Below are positions 11,601-23,300 of a stretch of 64,000 nucleotides of DNA, piece by piece. The notes beneath the pieces are model-generated. The model saw only the letters and a list, made by a program, of their open reading frames with translations, had not been told where the DNA came from and ran no database searches. The number at the start of each line of letters is the position of its first letter. The first letter of the stretch is position 1. The position numbers and the translations under genes are program-made. Source of the stretch: Alitta virens (lineage: Eukaryota; Annelida; Polychaeta; Phyllodocida; Nereididae); contig OW028580.1 of assembly GCA_932294295.1 (NCBI GenBank), positions 12,925,374 to 12,989,373 of the forward strand, read 5' to 3'.

Positions 11601-12551
11601 AACACTAACATCTTTATTTTCATAATGAGAGGCATAAGTAACATAAAAGAGACCCTTCATGTGATGCCTGTGTCTAAATATCATGTAGAGTTGAAATGTA
11701 CTAGCTGTTGATTTTACTATAGCCTTCCTTGAACATTTAATTTTGATTGACTTTGCCCACATAGAAGGTCCATCATATAAAGTAAGACCTTTCCTTACCA
11801 CATTGCAACTTACAAAAAGATGAACAAACGATCCAATCTCAGTCCTCACCAATGCATGATACTCAGTCATCTCCATTTGTGGAAAGTAGTAAGAAGGCTT
11901 ATTGTTGGGAAAATTTAACTGTTTTTCTTGATATAACGATACAATGTTTTTGCTTATTACTACATGGCACTCTTTAGCTTGAAAGGAAATATACAAATTT
12001 GAAAATATCGATAATTGCAACATTTGGAAGGTAACATCAGTTGAAGAGGTGTTTGTTAGTATACTTAATTGTTCATATTTCCGTCTTATAACTATTCTGT
12101 TTTTATCAGTTACATTTCTGATAATTAATTTGAATGCTCCTTCACTAAATGGATCACTTGATGGAAGGTCCACAATTGTTATATTCATACACAAATTGTT
12201 GGGTACCTCTAATTTCCATTCACAAGTATCAAAGTTATGGATATCCTTTCGTAAGGCATTACATAGTCCCCTTCTGTGACCTCCACAAGAAGTGTATAGA
12301 CTTTTACCAAAGCATACTGTCCAAATATTCTTAGTCAATAATAATATGTCCATCTGAGTTTTGAGAAATTCTGTCATTAAGTTGTTGTGTAAATGAAATG
12401 TTAACCAGTGCTGAATATAGGTTTTCCAGGAATTTGGTTCATTAATGTTAGCAAAACCCTTTGAAGATTTATCGCCGAGAGTGAAATATAGCTGAAGTTG
12501 ACTATAATCCAGTACAAGTAACGACATGATTAAAGATACAATAAGCTTCAT
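5645..12551 (-). CDS. GRL101-like chimeric receptor: CUB, C-type lectin, LDLa, LRR and 7TM (in-frame stops)
   Basis: Two long exons, 12551-10035 and 8632-5645, join in phase 0 (AAG|GTATAT donor, CCATAG acceptor) and complete a lectin fold across the junction (GLKSEGK then VRKWMDG). From the N-terminus: signal peptide MKLIVSLIMSLLVLD; CUB-like domains; C-type lectin domain at about 758-920 with W-DG and WIFIDC; a second degenerate lectin domain; LDLa repeats with the C-x-DGSDE-C pattern, two before and two after codon 1191; LRR cap CPSGCKC; several LRRs; C-cap; seven hydrophobic helices. The order matches the snail GRL101 receptor family, leucine-rich-repeat GPCRs of mostly unknown ligand. The helix-3 DRY and helix-7 NPxxY motifs are not recognisable. 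TAA codons interrupt the frame at 11172-11174 and 7577-7579. The gene is either recently dead, a bad allele or an assembly error; I keep it as one coding unit because about 1,830 codons are otherwise open. Confidence 0.8.
7577..7579 (-). other. In-frame TAA in the receptor gene (codon about 1191)
   Basis: The stop lies between ...NILNLLV and TSLVEHDALND. Codons on both sides are in the same frame, and both sides belong to the continuous LDLa-rich segment of the GRL101-like family. I looked for a GT...AG pair that would remove the stop while keeping phase: candidate donors and acceptors give lengths of 41, 76 or 98 nt, none divisible by three. An intron is therefore unlikely. Upstream translation would end before LDLa 3-4, the LRRs and all membrane helices. 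Confidence 0.85.
9166..9191. repeat. Perfect 12-bp inverted repeat with 2-bp spacer
   Basis: CTTGGAATAACC, then GG, then the exact reverse complement GGTTATTCCAAG. It lies in the receptor intron, 260 bp from the mobile-element fragment. It could be a protein-binding palindrome or the scar of an element. Confidence 0.85.
9450..9838 (-). mobile_element. CpG-rich MITE-like fragment (one end preserved)
   Basis: The right end, reversed, reads GTTCACACTATCATGTATAA and corresponds to the left end of the element at 13326-14253, including the shared GATTAACAGAGCCACGAGTG segment. The inside is rich in CGTA, ACGTCCG and CGTTTTACG words, unlike its AT-rich and CpG-poor surroundings. The left end has no matching terminus, so the copy is truncated or recombined. 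No protein is encoded. Confidence 0.7.
11165..11257 (-). other. Candidate 93-nt intron covering the in-frame TAA at 11172-11174
   Basis: An acceptor-like run ending ATTTAATTTACAG finishes at 11165. A GTAAAA donor at 11257 would give a 93-nt phase-1 intron that removes the TAA and keeps frame. Against this, removal deletes the cysteine motif CNGIINPC, which looks like real CUB sequence, and 93 nt is short compared with other introns here. Reading straight through gives ...CVLCDFISFI, stop, FTAIVRPVRTNY.... The choice between intron and nonsense mutation is open. Confidence 0.4.
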
Positions 12552-12613
12552 GATGTAGTCCGAGTTCGTTGATTCTAAATTCAACATTGACACTTCTCCG
12601 GGGTTTTATTCAT

Positions 12614-12621
12614 TATTTATA
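12614..12621 (-). promoter_or_regulatory. TATA-like box of the receptor gene
   Basis: TATAAATA on the minus strand, 27 nt before the ATG at 12587. At the usual 25-30 nt spacing, transcription would begin near that ATG. The favoured start is therefore the next in-frame ATG at 12551, which opens directly into a hydrophobic signal peptide. Confidence 0.4.
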
Positions 12622-12846
12622 CATTACGGTTTGATATCTGTGACAAAAATTGGTTCATACTCATGTTAATGATGTAACAAATCTCCTGACAATTCAAATT
12701 AGGTGTGGCAGGTTTTTTGAAAGTCTAAAAACCAATGTCATTTCTGAAAATGTGACCAATTTTCAACTTTATTGACCTATGAAAAGGAAATGATACCACA
12801 AGAGTTATATCATAATTGGGTGCTAACGAAAAAACATTGAGTATTA

Positions 12847-13268
12847 TATAATTCATTAATTTGTTGTTCCTAATTTACAGTGTGAGTCAAAATGCTAGGT
12901 AAGGTGATAATACCACAAGTATGACTTTTTTTTTGAAACAGCTTGAGAAATAAATGTTGACTTGAAGGTCATGAAAAACATCATGTTCCATAAGTGGCAC
13001 TTGACATACGAAATATGATCGTCAGCTGACGAAAAACATGATTTAATACTTAATATCAATTTTTGTTAATTATGGACAACTCAAAATTGCAAAGGACACT
13101 TAGAATATTTCAAAAATAAAAATGTTCACTTTTGGAGGTATAAAATCATCAGTCTCATCAGTTTCTCTAGTTTAAATATATCTATTTATTGGGAAAACAT
13201 CCATGAAATACATTTAATAGATTATTTTTTGATAAATCTGAAAATGAATACTAATGTGCTATGTAGGT
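12847..13268 (+). repeat. Unclassified 425-bp interspersed repeat, copy 2
   Basis: It aligns end to end with 2085-2509 in the same orientation, with scattered substitutions and short indels. Together the two copies bracket the second LINE and the whole receptor gene. It lies about 250 bp upstream of the receptor's TATA-like box. Confidence 0.8.
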
Positions 13269-13325
13269 GTAAATATCCTCCCCGAGCAAATGACATTGTA
13301 GTCAATGGGAAATGGCTTAAGGTTG

Positions 13326-14253
13326 TTCACACTATTACATACAAGACCGAGGTATGACAATGTATGTAAAAAATTCGCTATAAGTGCTCACTCGTGGCTC
13401 TGTTAATCATGTACAAATTCTTTCCACGATCGTACACCGGATATTCGTCAAACCCTCACCGGACGTCCATCACCAAGCATATGTGAGGCTTATGTAAGGC
13501 TAACGTGAGGTACTTGTAGATCGCTCAAGATCACATGCACGGATGACGGGTAGGCGATGGTGGTCCACCAAGCATTTTACGAACGTTCTATGGGTGAATG
13601 CCAGTGGATGGCGAGTACATAAGGATGGACATTGGCTACTTATGGCTACATATGACTACGTATAACTACGTAGAACGTACATAGAACATACGTAGATCTT
13701 TTGTAGAAACATCTCATACGAGTATGCACGAGTATCCATGAACCATCCGCCGGCCGCTCTTCAAACACTCTTGTGCATACGCCAAGTGCCCGTGAAACGC
13801 TGGCCTATTGTCCGTGCGATACCCGGTGTCCACTTGAAACATAAGTAGACTGCTCGCTGTTCACTCTTGTATATCCATTGTTCATACGTGAAACATCCTT
13901 GACAACGAGTCCACCATGGATGAGCCGGAGTGAGCAAGCCTGGATACACATGTAACCATGAACATCCGTAGAACGGTCGCCGAGTGACTCCCATGTGACT
14001 CCCGTGTGACTCCCGAGTGACGTAAACAATTTTACCCGTAGATGTTTGCCAAATTTTTAAACATGTTTAAAAAATGTTGCCCTTTCCACGGATAGTCACG
14101 AGTGATCTAGCCCTACCAGGAGCATTCTCTACGAATTAGCACGGGAATCTGTACATCGCTCGGCGAGTAGATTACGTATGGACAAGGATGAGCAAGAGAA
14201 AAATTGTTTCGTCATCTGCGCTCACTCGGCATCCTCACTCTTGACAGTGTGAA
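13326..14253. mobile_element. CpG-rich MITE-like element with short terminal inverted repeats
   Basis: It begins TTCACACT and ends AGTGTGAA, exact inverses, with a related partial copy in the receptor intron. The body has many CGTA and ACGT words and repeated CGAGTGAC / GTGACTCCC motifs. It encodes no convincing protein; the open frames at 13761-14029 are low-complexity translations of these motifs. I could not fix a target-site duplication, so the superfamily is not assigned. Confidence 0.65.
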
Positions 14254-14662
14254 TGTCCCTTTGATCAATAGAACTGTTTATAAGCTCTCTGTAGTAGTCT
14301 TTTCATATCGAAAATAGACCAAATATTAAAGGCAAAAAGCAATGCAGCAGACTTAATTTTACCCCATTTGCCACTGTACTGCAAATCTTTTATATTAGAT
14401 AGATAAATACAAATGTATTTTTAAAAATAAGGTCAGGGGAAAAGACCATGTATCCAGCTAAGATGCATTTTGTCATACTACACACGTTATTTTATGAAAA
14501 ATGCAGTCGGACATCATCCTGAGGCATATGCATTTGTCATACCTATTGTCAATTTCATCTGTAAAGGCTTTTGCCACTCGGGACAGCTTCATCAGTAAAT
14601 TTATCTCCATCACAAATGTGTTGAAGCTGATATCTACCATAATTCACAATGGATATGTCAAA
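14254..14662. other. Gene-free spacer
   Basis: Unique-looking AT-rich sequence between the MITE-like element and the GATA array. I see no exon or structured feature. Confidence 0.5.
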
Positions 14663-14837
14663 TAGATAGATAGATAGATAGATAGAAAGATAGATAGATA
14701 GATAGGTAGATAGATAGGTAGGTAGATAGATAGATAGATAGATAGACAGATAGACATAGATAGTCAGTTAGATAGACAGATAGATAGATAGATAGGTAGA
14801 TAGCTAGTTAGATAGCTAGATAGATAAGTAGATAGCT

Positions 14838-14922
<85 letters not shown>

Positions 14923-15119
14923 CAGATAGATAGATAGGTAGATAGCTATATAGATAGATAGATAGATAGACAGATAGATAGTTTGATAGACATATAGGTA
15001 GATAGATAGATAGATAGACAGACAGATAGACAGATAGACATAGATAGTCAGTTTGATAGACAGATAGATAGATAGATAGGTAGATAGCTAGGTAGATAGC
15101 TAGATAGATAAGTAGATAG

Positions 15120-15192
<73 letters not shown>

Positions 15193-15260
15193 TAGATATA
15201 TATAGATAGATAGATAGATAGGTAGATAGCTATATAGATAGATAGATAGATAGATAGATA
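14663..15260. repeat. GATA microsatellite with embedded TA tracts and higher-order duplication
   Basis: Nearly all of the 598 bp is (GATA)n with GGTA, GACA and GCTA variants. Two pure (TA)n tracts lie at about 14840-14880 and 15122-15190. A block with the order GACATAGATAGTCAGTT, GATAGGTAGATAGCTAG, GATAAGTAGATAGCTA, TA tract occurs twice, about 280 bp apart, so the array grew partly by segmental duplication. It sits 640 bp upstream of the peroxidase start. Confidence 0.95.
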
Positions 15261-15899
15261 GGCCTCTACGAAGGGCCTGTTGTGGACATATTCAAGTGGT
15301 GAGTTGAAAGATCATGTTAATGCTTGGTTATGTGATATCAACGGTGGAACAATGCATGAGGCGGTCCATATTCAGAGGTTTTTCAAAAGAATGTTATTGA
15401 GAGAGAAAATATCAATAAAGAAAAAACCTGTTCTAAATATAGTGGTCTAAAGAATTTAATGACAAGGGTGGTCTTCGTGGTGATTTGTTCTTTTAAGAAG
15501 GCGAAATTCTACTGTAGGTCTACTCAAAGTGGCCCATAATTGATATATCACTTCATGCACCTTCAGTAGCGGCTTACAGCTCACTTCCTTTTCCACATCT
15601 GTTTCTCTTAATGAATAGTCATCATTCTTCAAATACCGATAACAACAATTCTTACCATTTTTCTTTATATCATTACGCAGTGCCCTCTGCTGCCGGTGGT
15701 GGTATTAGTTGTACTAAGGACCTTCAGGTGGCGTGACGTCACCACTCTGGTCACGTGACCTGCCACCAGAGCACCACCTGGTGCCCACTGTCCTCTCCTG
15801 CGTTGGTCAATCATTTGACCAATCGAAATACACGCGAGATACAGGGACCAGCAACACAAGATCCTAAAAACTAAACCAGGACTACACACAGAGCCAATC
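15261..15899 (+). promoter_or_regulatory. Putative promoter / 5' region of the peroxidase gene with palindromic elements
   Basis: Within 190 bp of the ATG, a locally GC-rich patch holds three palindromes. GTGACGTCAC at 15733-15742 contains a full cAMP-response element. GGTCACGTGACC at 15749-15760 contains an extended E-box of the bHLH-Zip (USF/TFE/CLEAR) type. TTGGTCAA with a 4-nt spacer and its inverse TTGACCAA, 15803-15822, creates CCAAT boxes on both strands. A CACCTGGTG E-box-like site lies at 15774-15782. No TATA box is obvious. The 5' half, 15261-15650, shows nothing recognisable. Confidence 0.5.
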
Positions 15900-16289
15900 A
15901 TGGGCCTCAAACTATTATACCTGTAAGTACTTTTGGATATTTATTGTAAATACTTTGATTTATAAGAGACTGATGTTTGTTCATTGTTGAAACAATGAGA
16001 TTCAACAATGAGACTATGTACTGTTCGTTTCAGTGCTAGATGATACATTTATGAATGTTTTCCTTCACAAAACTATTTCTATCAATCAAGTTTTAAAGTC
16101 TACTTGCTTCAAAGTATGATTGAACGAATGCACATCATAGAGTACAAAAATGAACGAAAGAAATAGAGAAAAATACATATCGTAATAGCTGTGACTGAGT
16201 GCCTGAGTGACTGAGTGACTGACTAAATGAATGTATGGATGGATGAATGAATGAAAACTGTTTTTTCCTTTGTTAAGGGTCTATCCATA

Positions 16290-16331
<42 letters not shown>

Positions 16332-16815
16332 GTGAATGAAACTAAAGATTTGTCCTTTACAATACCATTGACACTATGGGACACTACGGATTGTAGAATG
16401 CACAAAAAAAAACTTGTGATGTGTTGCAGAACAAGCTGGTGCAGTGCTTGGAGACACAAGTAAATGACCTCAGTGTGATGAAGATGATCATGCACTGATG
16501 CAGATGCTCTGCTGCAGCAGCTGGTGCTCCATCTGTCACATGTATACGTTATGAAATGAATGCAATCTTAAGAGATCAAAGCTACATCATTACTATTACT
16601 AATGGTCATTAGACAGAGTAAATAATAGGAGGAACAAAATATCTATGAAATCTGAACAATTTGGTAAATATAATGGAGTGTAATTAGTTAAAAATGATTT
16701 GATGAATAAGAGAGTATAGAGTCAGAAAAATTTGATATGTTCCTGTTCACCAAAACATTGTAGTAGTAGTAGTAAGTAGTAAGTAGTAGTAGTAGTAGTA
16801 GTAGTAGTAAGTAGT

Positions 16816-16847
<32 letters not shown>

Positions 16848-16853
16848 AGTAGT

Positions 16854-16885
<32 letters not shown>

Positions 16886-16894
16886 AGTAGTAGT

Positions 16895-16926
<32 letters not shown>

Positions 16927-17250
16927 AGTAGTAGTAGTAGTAGTAGTAGTAGTAAGTAGTAGTAGTAGTAGTAGTAAGTAGTAGTAGTAGTAGTAGTAAG
17001 TAGTAGTAGTAAGTAGTAGTAGTAGTAAGTAGTAGTAAGTAGTAGTAGTAGTAGTAGTAGTAAGTAGTAGTAGTAGTAGTAGTAGTGGTAGTAGTAGTAG
17101 TAGTAGTAGTACATAGTAGTAGTAGTAATAGTAAGTAGTAGTAGTAAGTAGTAGTAGTAGTAGTAGTAAGTAGTAGTAGTAGTAGTAGTAAGTAGTAGTA
17201 AGTAGTAGTATTAGTATGTAGTAGTAGTAGTAATAGTAAGTAGTAGTAGT

Positions 17251-17285
<35 letters not shown>

Positions 17286-17297
17286 AGTAGTAGTAGT

Positions 17298-17353
<56 letters not shown>

Positions 17354-20300
17354 AGTAGTAGTAGTAAGTAGTAGTAGTAGTAGTAGTAGTATCTTTTGGA
17401 AAATATTGATAGCGTTGGGGTTAAGTTTTTTAAGGTTATTTATTGCGTTATTGTCCTTCATCACATATATAATACATTTATAACATTCAAAACTACAGAA
17501 AGTAACAAAGTAAAATTATCGGACACAATAAGCTTTTATTGTATAATTACAATATTAAACAGAAAATGAAAAAAGTAATAATAATAAAAAACAAAAAAAC
17601 ATATATATACTGTCAAGAGAAGCAAAAATTAACCAAGTTTTATTCTTGGTTTTGAAAGTCGTCATCCAATGAGGCAGCATTTTTGTGAGCCTACAAATTG
17701 TCACTGGACCTGGATGTAATAAGCATCAGATGAAAAAGTGATTTCTGGATGTAAACATTTAGCCAGTAAAAACTATCAAATCGTTAACTAAATACCTGTG
17801 GAGACATGATTTAGCATCAATGGCAGTCTGACACACAGCCTTTCTCGGCAATACCACAGCAAACCCTCTCTTCTTCACTGTGACCATCTCCGAAAATGGT
17901 GTCCGGCCAAATCAGGCCTGAAGGAGAGGAAAATATTTAGCCTCATATAAACTGGAATACCATTTAGTTTTTAATGTGACGAACTTTTTTTAGCTCACAG
18001 TATTTTTAATGGCTATTTGTGCAAAAAAGATAACAGATAACGTTACAAATGTTGGGTTTAGTGCAGTATGCCCATATTTGGCTTCCATTAAATCTGAAAA
18101 TAGTCAGTATTTTTTGACCAAATGTTGTTGTGGCAAACAATAAGAATAACATATGTGTAGATTATCGTGTTTGGGGGCAGCAGCCCCCAAGAAACAGCAA
18201 AAATAAACAATAATAAACTGCGTTCTTGCCTTGAAAATGGTCACAGCCGCCGTATGTTTGTTAAATTCAAGCATTTGACTTCATAGGCCTGGCAACGTCG
18301 CTTGTAAATATGGACATACATTTGGGTCCGCTATACTGTACTTTTTCCTAAATGTTTAATGGCAATAGTAGATGCGAATTGAATGTATGTAGGCCTATAC
18401 TAGCCAAATTTAAATTGCTTTTAAGGCTTGCTTTTATCGGACGCCATTTTCGGAGACGGTAGTTTTATGAACCGTTCTCAGTTATCACAGTGTTCTTGAG
18501 GCCAGGGTCACTCAGGTTTCATCTCTTTGGTTCTCATCATCCTGTATGTACCAATGTACCCCAACCCAACTGTCCCAATGATCCCCATGCAGTGATTTTG
18601 AAAAAAAAACCCCACCCGTCTACTCTTGTCCAATATCTAAGAAACACTATGGTTCGAAAGTATGAATAAAAATGTTACTTAAGACTTCAAAAAACATGAA
18701 ATGATTCTTCCCAGCTGAACGCGTCACTTGATCTTGATGGTTTCCACAGATAAAATGAAGATTTTCCCCTGCCTTAGTTTGGGGGCAGCTTTAGATTTCT
18801 GCATTTGCTTTATTATCCAGATATGGCAGGTGTCCCAATGTACCCCACGTCCCAAAGGGCCCCCCGTCTCCCCCCCCCCCCCCCAGATAGCATTCCAAAT
18901 CGGCCCAGCATGGTTTAATTTCCATATAGGCCGCTGTCTGAAACGATTTGGAATGCTACCTGGGTCCTACAAAGCATATATATGTCATATACTCCACTTA
19001 AAAATGTATTAAACATTAAATAAGTTCATATTTTAATATTGTAACGTAAAAGGTTATCTATCAATTTCATTTTATACACGAATAACTGAAATTTACTTCG
19101 ATTCAAGATTACATTAACCTACAAAATCGTGTACCTTCAATTTAGATCTCATTGACAATTGATGCTAAAAACCTGGTAGTCTGCCTGAAGTATTATTTCG
19201 AGCTCTATGGAGATGACTGGGAAATGTAAATAAAGTACAAGTAATAATCCTACTTCCTCTTCTCCTATTTTACAGACTGGCCACATGTCTAATATTATAC
19301 ATCCAATGGACTGCGGTGTCCGCCACCAACTTAGACGAACTGGTAGCCAGAGGCAAGAGGCACAGCTTGCCAGGAATGGGTGAGAATTGCATGGAATAAT
19401 TATTATACGGCTTCATGTTAATGTACATTTTTGAAATTAATTATAAACAGGTGATAACAGGATGAAAAATAAATATTATGTACAAGTCAAAGTGATTTTA
19501 TTTAGTAATGTTCACAAGCAATACACGCAAGCCAAATGCTTGAGAGAAATTATATAGTAATCATAGTAGTAGTAGTAGAAGTAGTATTTACAAATCTATA
19601 TTACACACCCAAACATAACAAGGACAGTAATTTACATCAACAGGTTATTTATATTAAAAGAAAAAACATAAACATTTCATGTGTATTCTGAAAAACATAG
19701 TGCATGAATAACATATTCAAAATTTCCTATTATTATTATAAGTACAACTCCATGCGTAATAAAACATTTATAGATTTTAATATAACAACATAATTTAATT
19801 CTGAAGTAAGGATAAAAATTTGTAGACAAAATAAAATATATTTTTTGGTCATATTCTCATACTATCCAAGGTGCTGCTCCATGTGATAAAATATGTTAAC
19901 ATTTAATTACAGTAAATCACCAAAAATACCCCGAATGGCTTTTGAAGATTTATTATCAATAGAAAAATTGTAGATATTTAAAACGTCACGACTGCAGGAA
20001 ATAAAGACTCAGTCTACATGTTTCGCCGTTTTTCCTCGGTTTTATTGAGTTATTAGCAAGAAATTTCGAACTTCATCATGGCAAAAAATAAAATAAATTT
20101 CTTCTGATGTTATGTCAAATTTTCATCTAGGTTTTCTGTTATTTAGCTACATTTACGCATTCATATTTAAAGTAGATGAAATAAAAAAAACTTAAGAATG
20201 TAAGAACTAAAGATGTCAGCGTTTGTTCGATTTTCTTTTTTCATTATCATAATTGAAATTTAAAAAAATCATAAATTTTCATATTTATCATATTTAAGCA

Positions 20301-23300
20301 AAATTCTGCAAGAAGAGGAAAGATGGGAAATTATACCCTGACCCGAGTGACTGCCAGGCCTACATCTACTGCTCAGGGGGGTATGCCTACAGGGCAGAGT
20401 GTGGAAAAGGCCTCTACTACAGCAAGGAGACGCAGGCCTGTGATTATGACTTCGGGGCATGTGCAGGTGAGCTCATCTTGTATAGAAACACACAGGGGAA
20501 GTATTATTGACACCTGTCACTGATTAAATCAAAGTTTGTCAGAATTATACAGTGATATCATTCAACAGAATTAAAAAAATATATATTTTATAGGTATTGA
20601 TACTGTGTACAGAATTCAGAATCATTTTATTCCTATTCAAAATATATGAGTATAATATTTATTTTCACATTGATGCATTTAAATTATATAATAAGATTCA
20701 TATTCATGTAATAAGTGACACCACCAAGATAAATAAATCGTGTTCGCAGAATAAGTGAATAAGTAAAAAAATAAAATAATACTGCTAAAAAGTTTGAGAT
20801 TAAGATCACGATAACATGAAGACCACTATAAGGTGGTTCTAAAATGGATGTTGGTCAAAATTTTAAATTGGTTGATGGGTTGTTCTCAGTGTCTATGCAG
20901 GTCAAGTAAATGACTCCACCCATGGGGTAAATGTAGTGTGGAGTCAGTGGACTCAAACCTTATCTCATCATTATGTCTGCCTCTTGCAGGAAGCACTATA
21001 AGTTGACAAACCTTCTGAGCAGTACCACTGAGATAACCGACCTACAGTTTATTTACTTTATGATCTATTGTCATTTTGGACCACTTCGGAGGGGGGGGGG
21101 GGCACTTCTGGCCATCAAATACCCCTTTCCTCAATACAACTTGAATTGTACCTTGATTTTATATTTGTATTCGCTTTATTAGCTAATAAACATGTGGACC
21201 AAAGCCCACGATTAACAACAGAAAGCAAGAGAGGACCAGCAAGATACACGAGGAAAATCGTGGACCACACGAAGAGACCTCCTCCTGTCTATGGCGCCAG
21301 CAGAACACGCGAAAAACGCTTGGACAACAGTGCTGCTGGGTCGAGAATTGAAAACAAGGAAAAGCTATTGGGTATGCTTTCTTTTATCTTTAAATATTAG
21401 GTCGACAAGTAGCAACTTCTACATAAGGAGTTACTTAGCCAGTAAAAGGCCTCAGTATATTTAATTCATTTTTTCCCAATCGTTCAATATGTGTACTTAT
21501 CATCTCATCGTTTCATTTTCCCGTTAGCTGTCAGATAAGCTGATTAAGCTTCAGACCCGTATAGCATTGACACGTACATAGACAAAAAATCTGTTTCATA
21601 TTCCGAAATGTCCACACATTGAAAATGTTCTTGCAGATTACTACTGCCTGAAGCGCAAAGATGGCACACATCCCCATCCGAGCGACTGCTCTTCCTACAT
21701 CTTATGTTCCAACGGATACGCATTCCCCGTCACATGTCCTCCTGGTCTGACTTATGTGGAACAAGGAAAAGGCTGTGATTTCGACAGAGACAATGGATGC
21801 AAAGGTATTTTGAGAAATAAAGAGTTTGAATTTATATTAGGCCTATTATGCTATATTTTAAAGTAGGTATGTAATTATAATTTCTGTAGCTCTTTTAGAT
21901 ATAGAGTTCTTGCAATTTAAAATTTTTGAAATTGGAGTAAATTGTAACCTGTGACCTTGAGAAATGGGTCAAGGTCACCCATACTGGGTCAAACTCTTTG
22001 TGTCACCACAAGGTACAATCTGACCAAGTTTGGTTGAGCTACTAAAAAAAAGAACCATGAATAAAAAAACTAAGTCCATGCAAGTAATTCCCAGTAACTT
22101 TGTTGTCTTAAAAAGTAATTCCCAGTAATTTTTCTGACATCTCTTTACCAAACTTGAGCCAAGTATTCACCGAGTATAGTATTTAGTTTAAGTAAGTTAC
22201 TAATTTCTGACAACATTCATGCATAAACACAGCACACAAGCATACACATGCAAAATAACTACAAATGTATCATAAAACAAACACATCTGTCAGAGGTGCA
22301 CACGAAAAGCATAGAGCTGCTATTAATAAGTGTGAATAAAGTGCTAATATTAATAAGTGTGAATCAGATGATTGATGATAAAAGTGAGTGATTTATAAAA
22401 CACAGAACTTGCTTTCTAAGACCTTAAAATGCAGTCAGCTGAAAGGTATTTTAATTTGAAGTTTTACTGGAACCAAAAACTTTTTTTCCAGGTTCCATCA
22501 GGCGTGCAGTTGAACGAAATCCTTCGGAGGAAAAGTTTGCCCTGGAAACACGTAATACATAAATGTTTTTTGTTTATTTAAATTACACCGAAAATCTAGT
22601 TAATTTGTTTGTCTTTCACAGTTTGTCTTTACATGCATGTGAACGCAGTATTTTCAATGCTCTGTCATAAATTATGGGAGGATGCCAATATTTTTTTGAT
22701 GTCATAATTAGTTCAGTGATGTGATTTTGAGAACGGCTGAGAATTGGGTGTAATCAAGAGCCTGCAGTACTGCAATAATAGTAAAAATAAAGAGATATAT
22801 CAATGGTAATCTTTCATACATCTGATGATTTATCAATATATTAAATAATAATTTCATTTAAATTTGCAGAGCGCCAGAATGCTGTATCCGCCATGCCAGC
22901 AGCCATCACTCAGGCCATGAGTGCATTGATTCGTCAAATGAGGCAGGAGTCAGCCATAGCTAGCCATCTGAAGGGTATGGCTTTTTTTACAATCAAAACT
23001 TAAATAAGTTTTCGCAATATTTCTGCAATACTAGATCCATGCCGGTAGAAAGTTATTGCAAATTTCAACATATAAAAAAAAAAATATATATATATATATA
23101 AAGCAGAGAAAAAAATGCAAAACATAGTTAAAAATATTTTACATAATTTCTGAATGCTTCTTCAGTTTTGAGTTGATAACCTGTCACAGAAAATGGCCAT
23201 AAATAGGCAGTCCAGTAATAAATGCATGTATTTCGAGAGCAAAAAGGCGGCTAATTTTCATGTTATTTTAATTGTCCTGTTGCAGGTTCCACAAGACCAT

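Noticed and set aside
13761..14029. Two overlapping minus frames of about 75 codons
   Set aside because: They fall in the CpG-rich MITE-like element and translate its repeated motifs.
16688..17464. 258-codon minus-strand frame of Tyr, Leu and Thr runs
   Set aside because: It is the translation of a GTA trinucleotide array with phase slips, within an intron.
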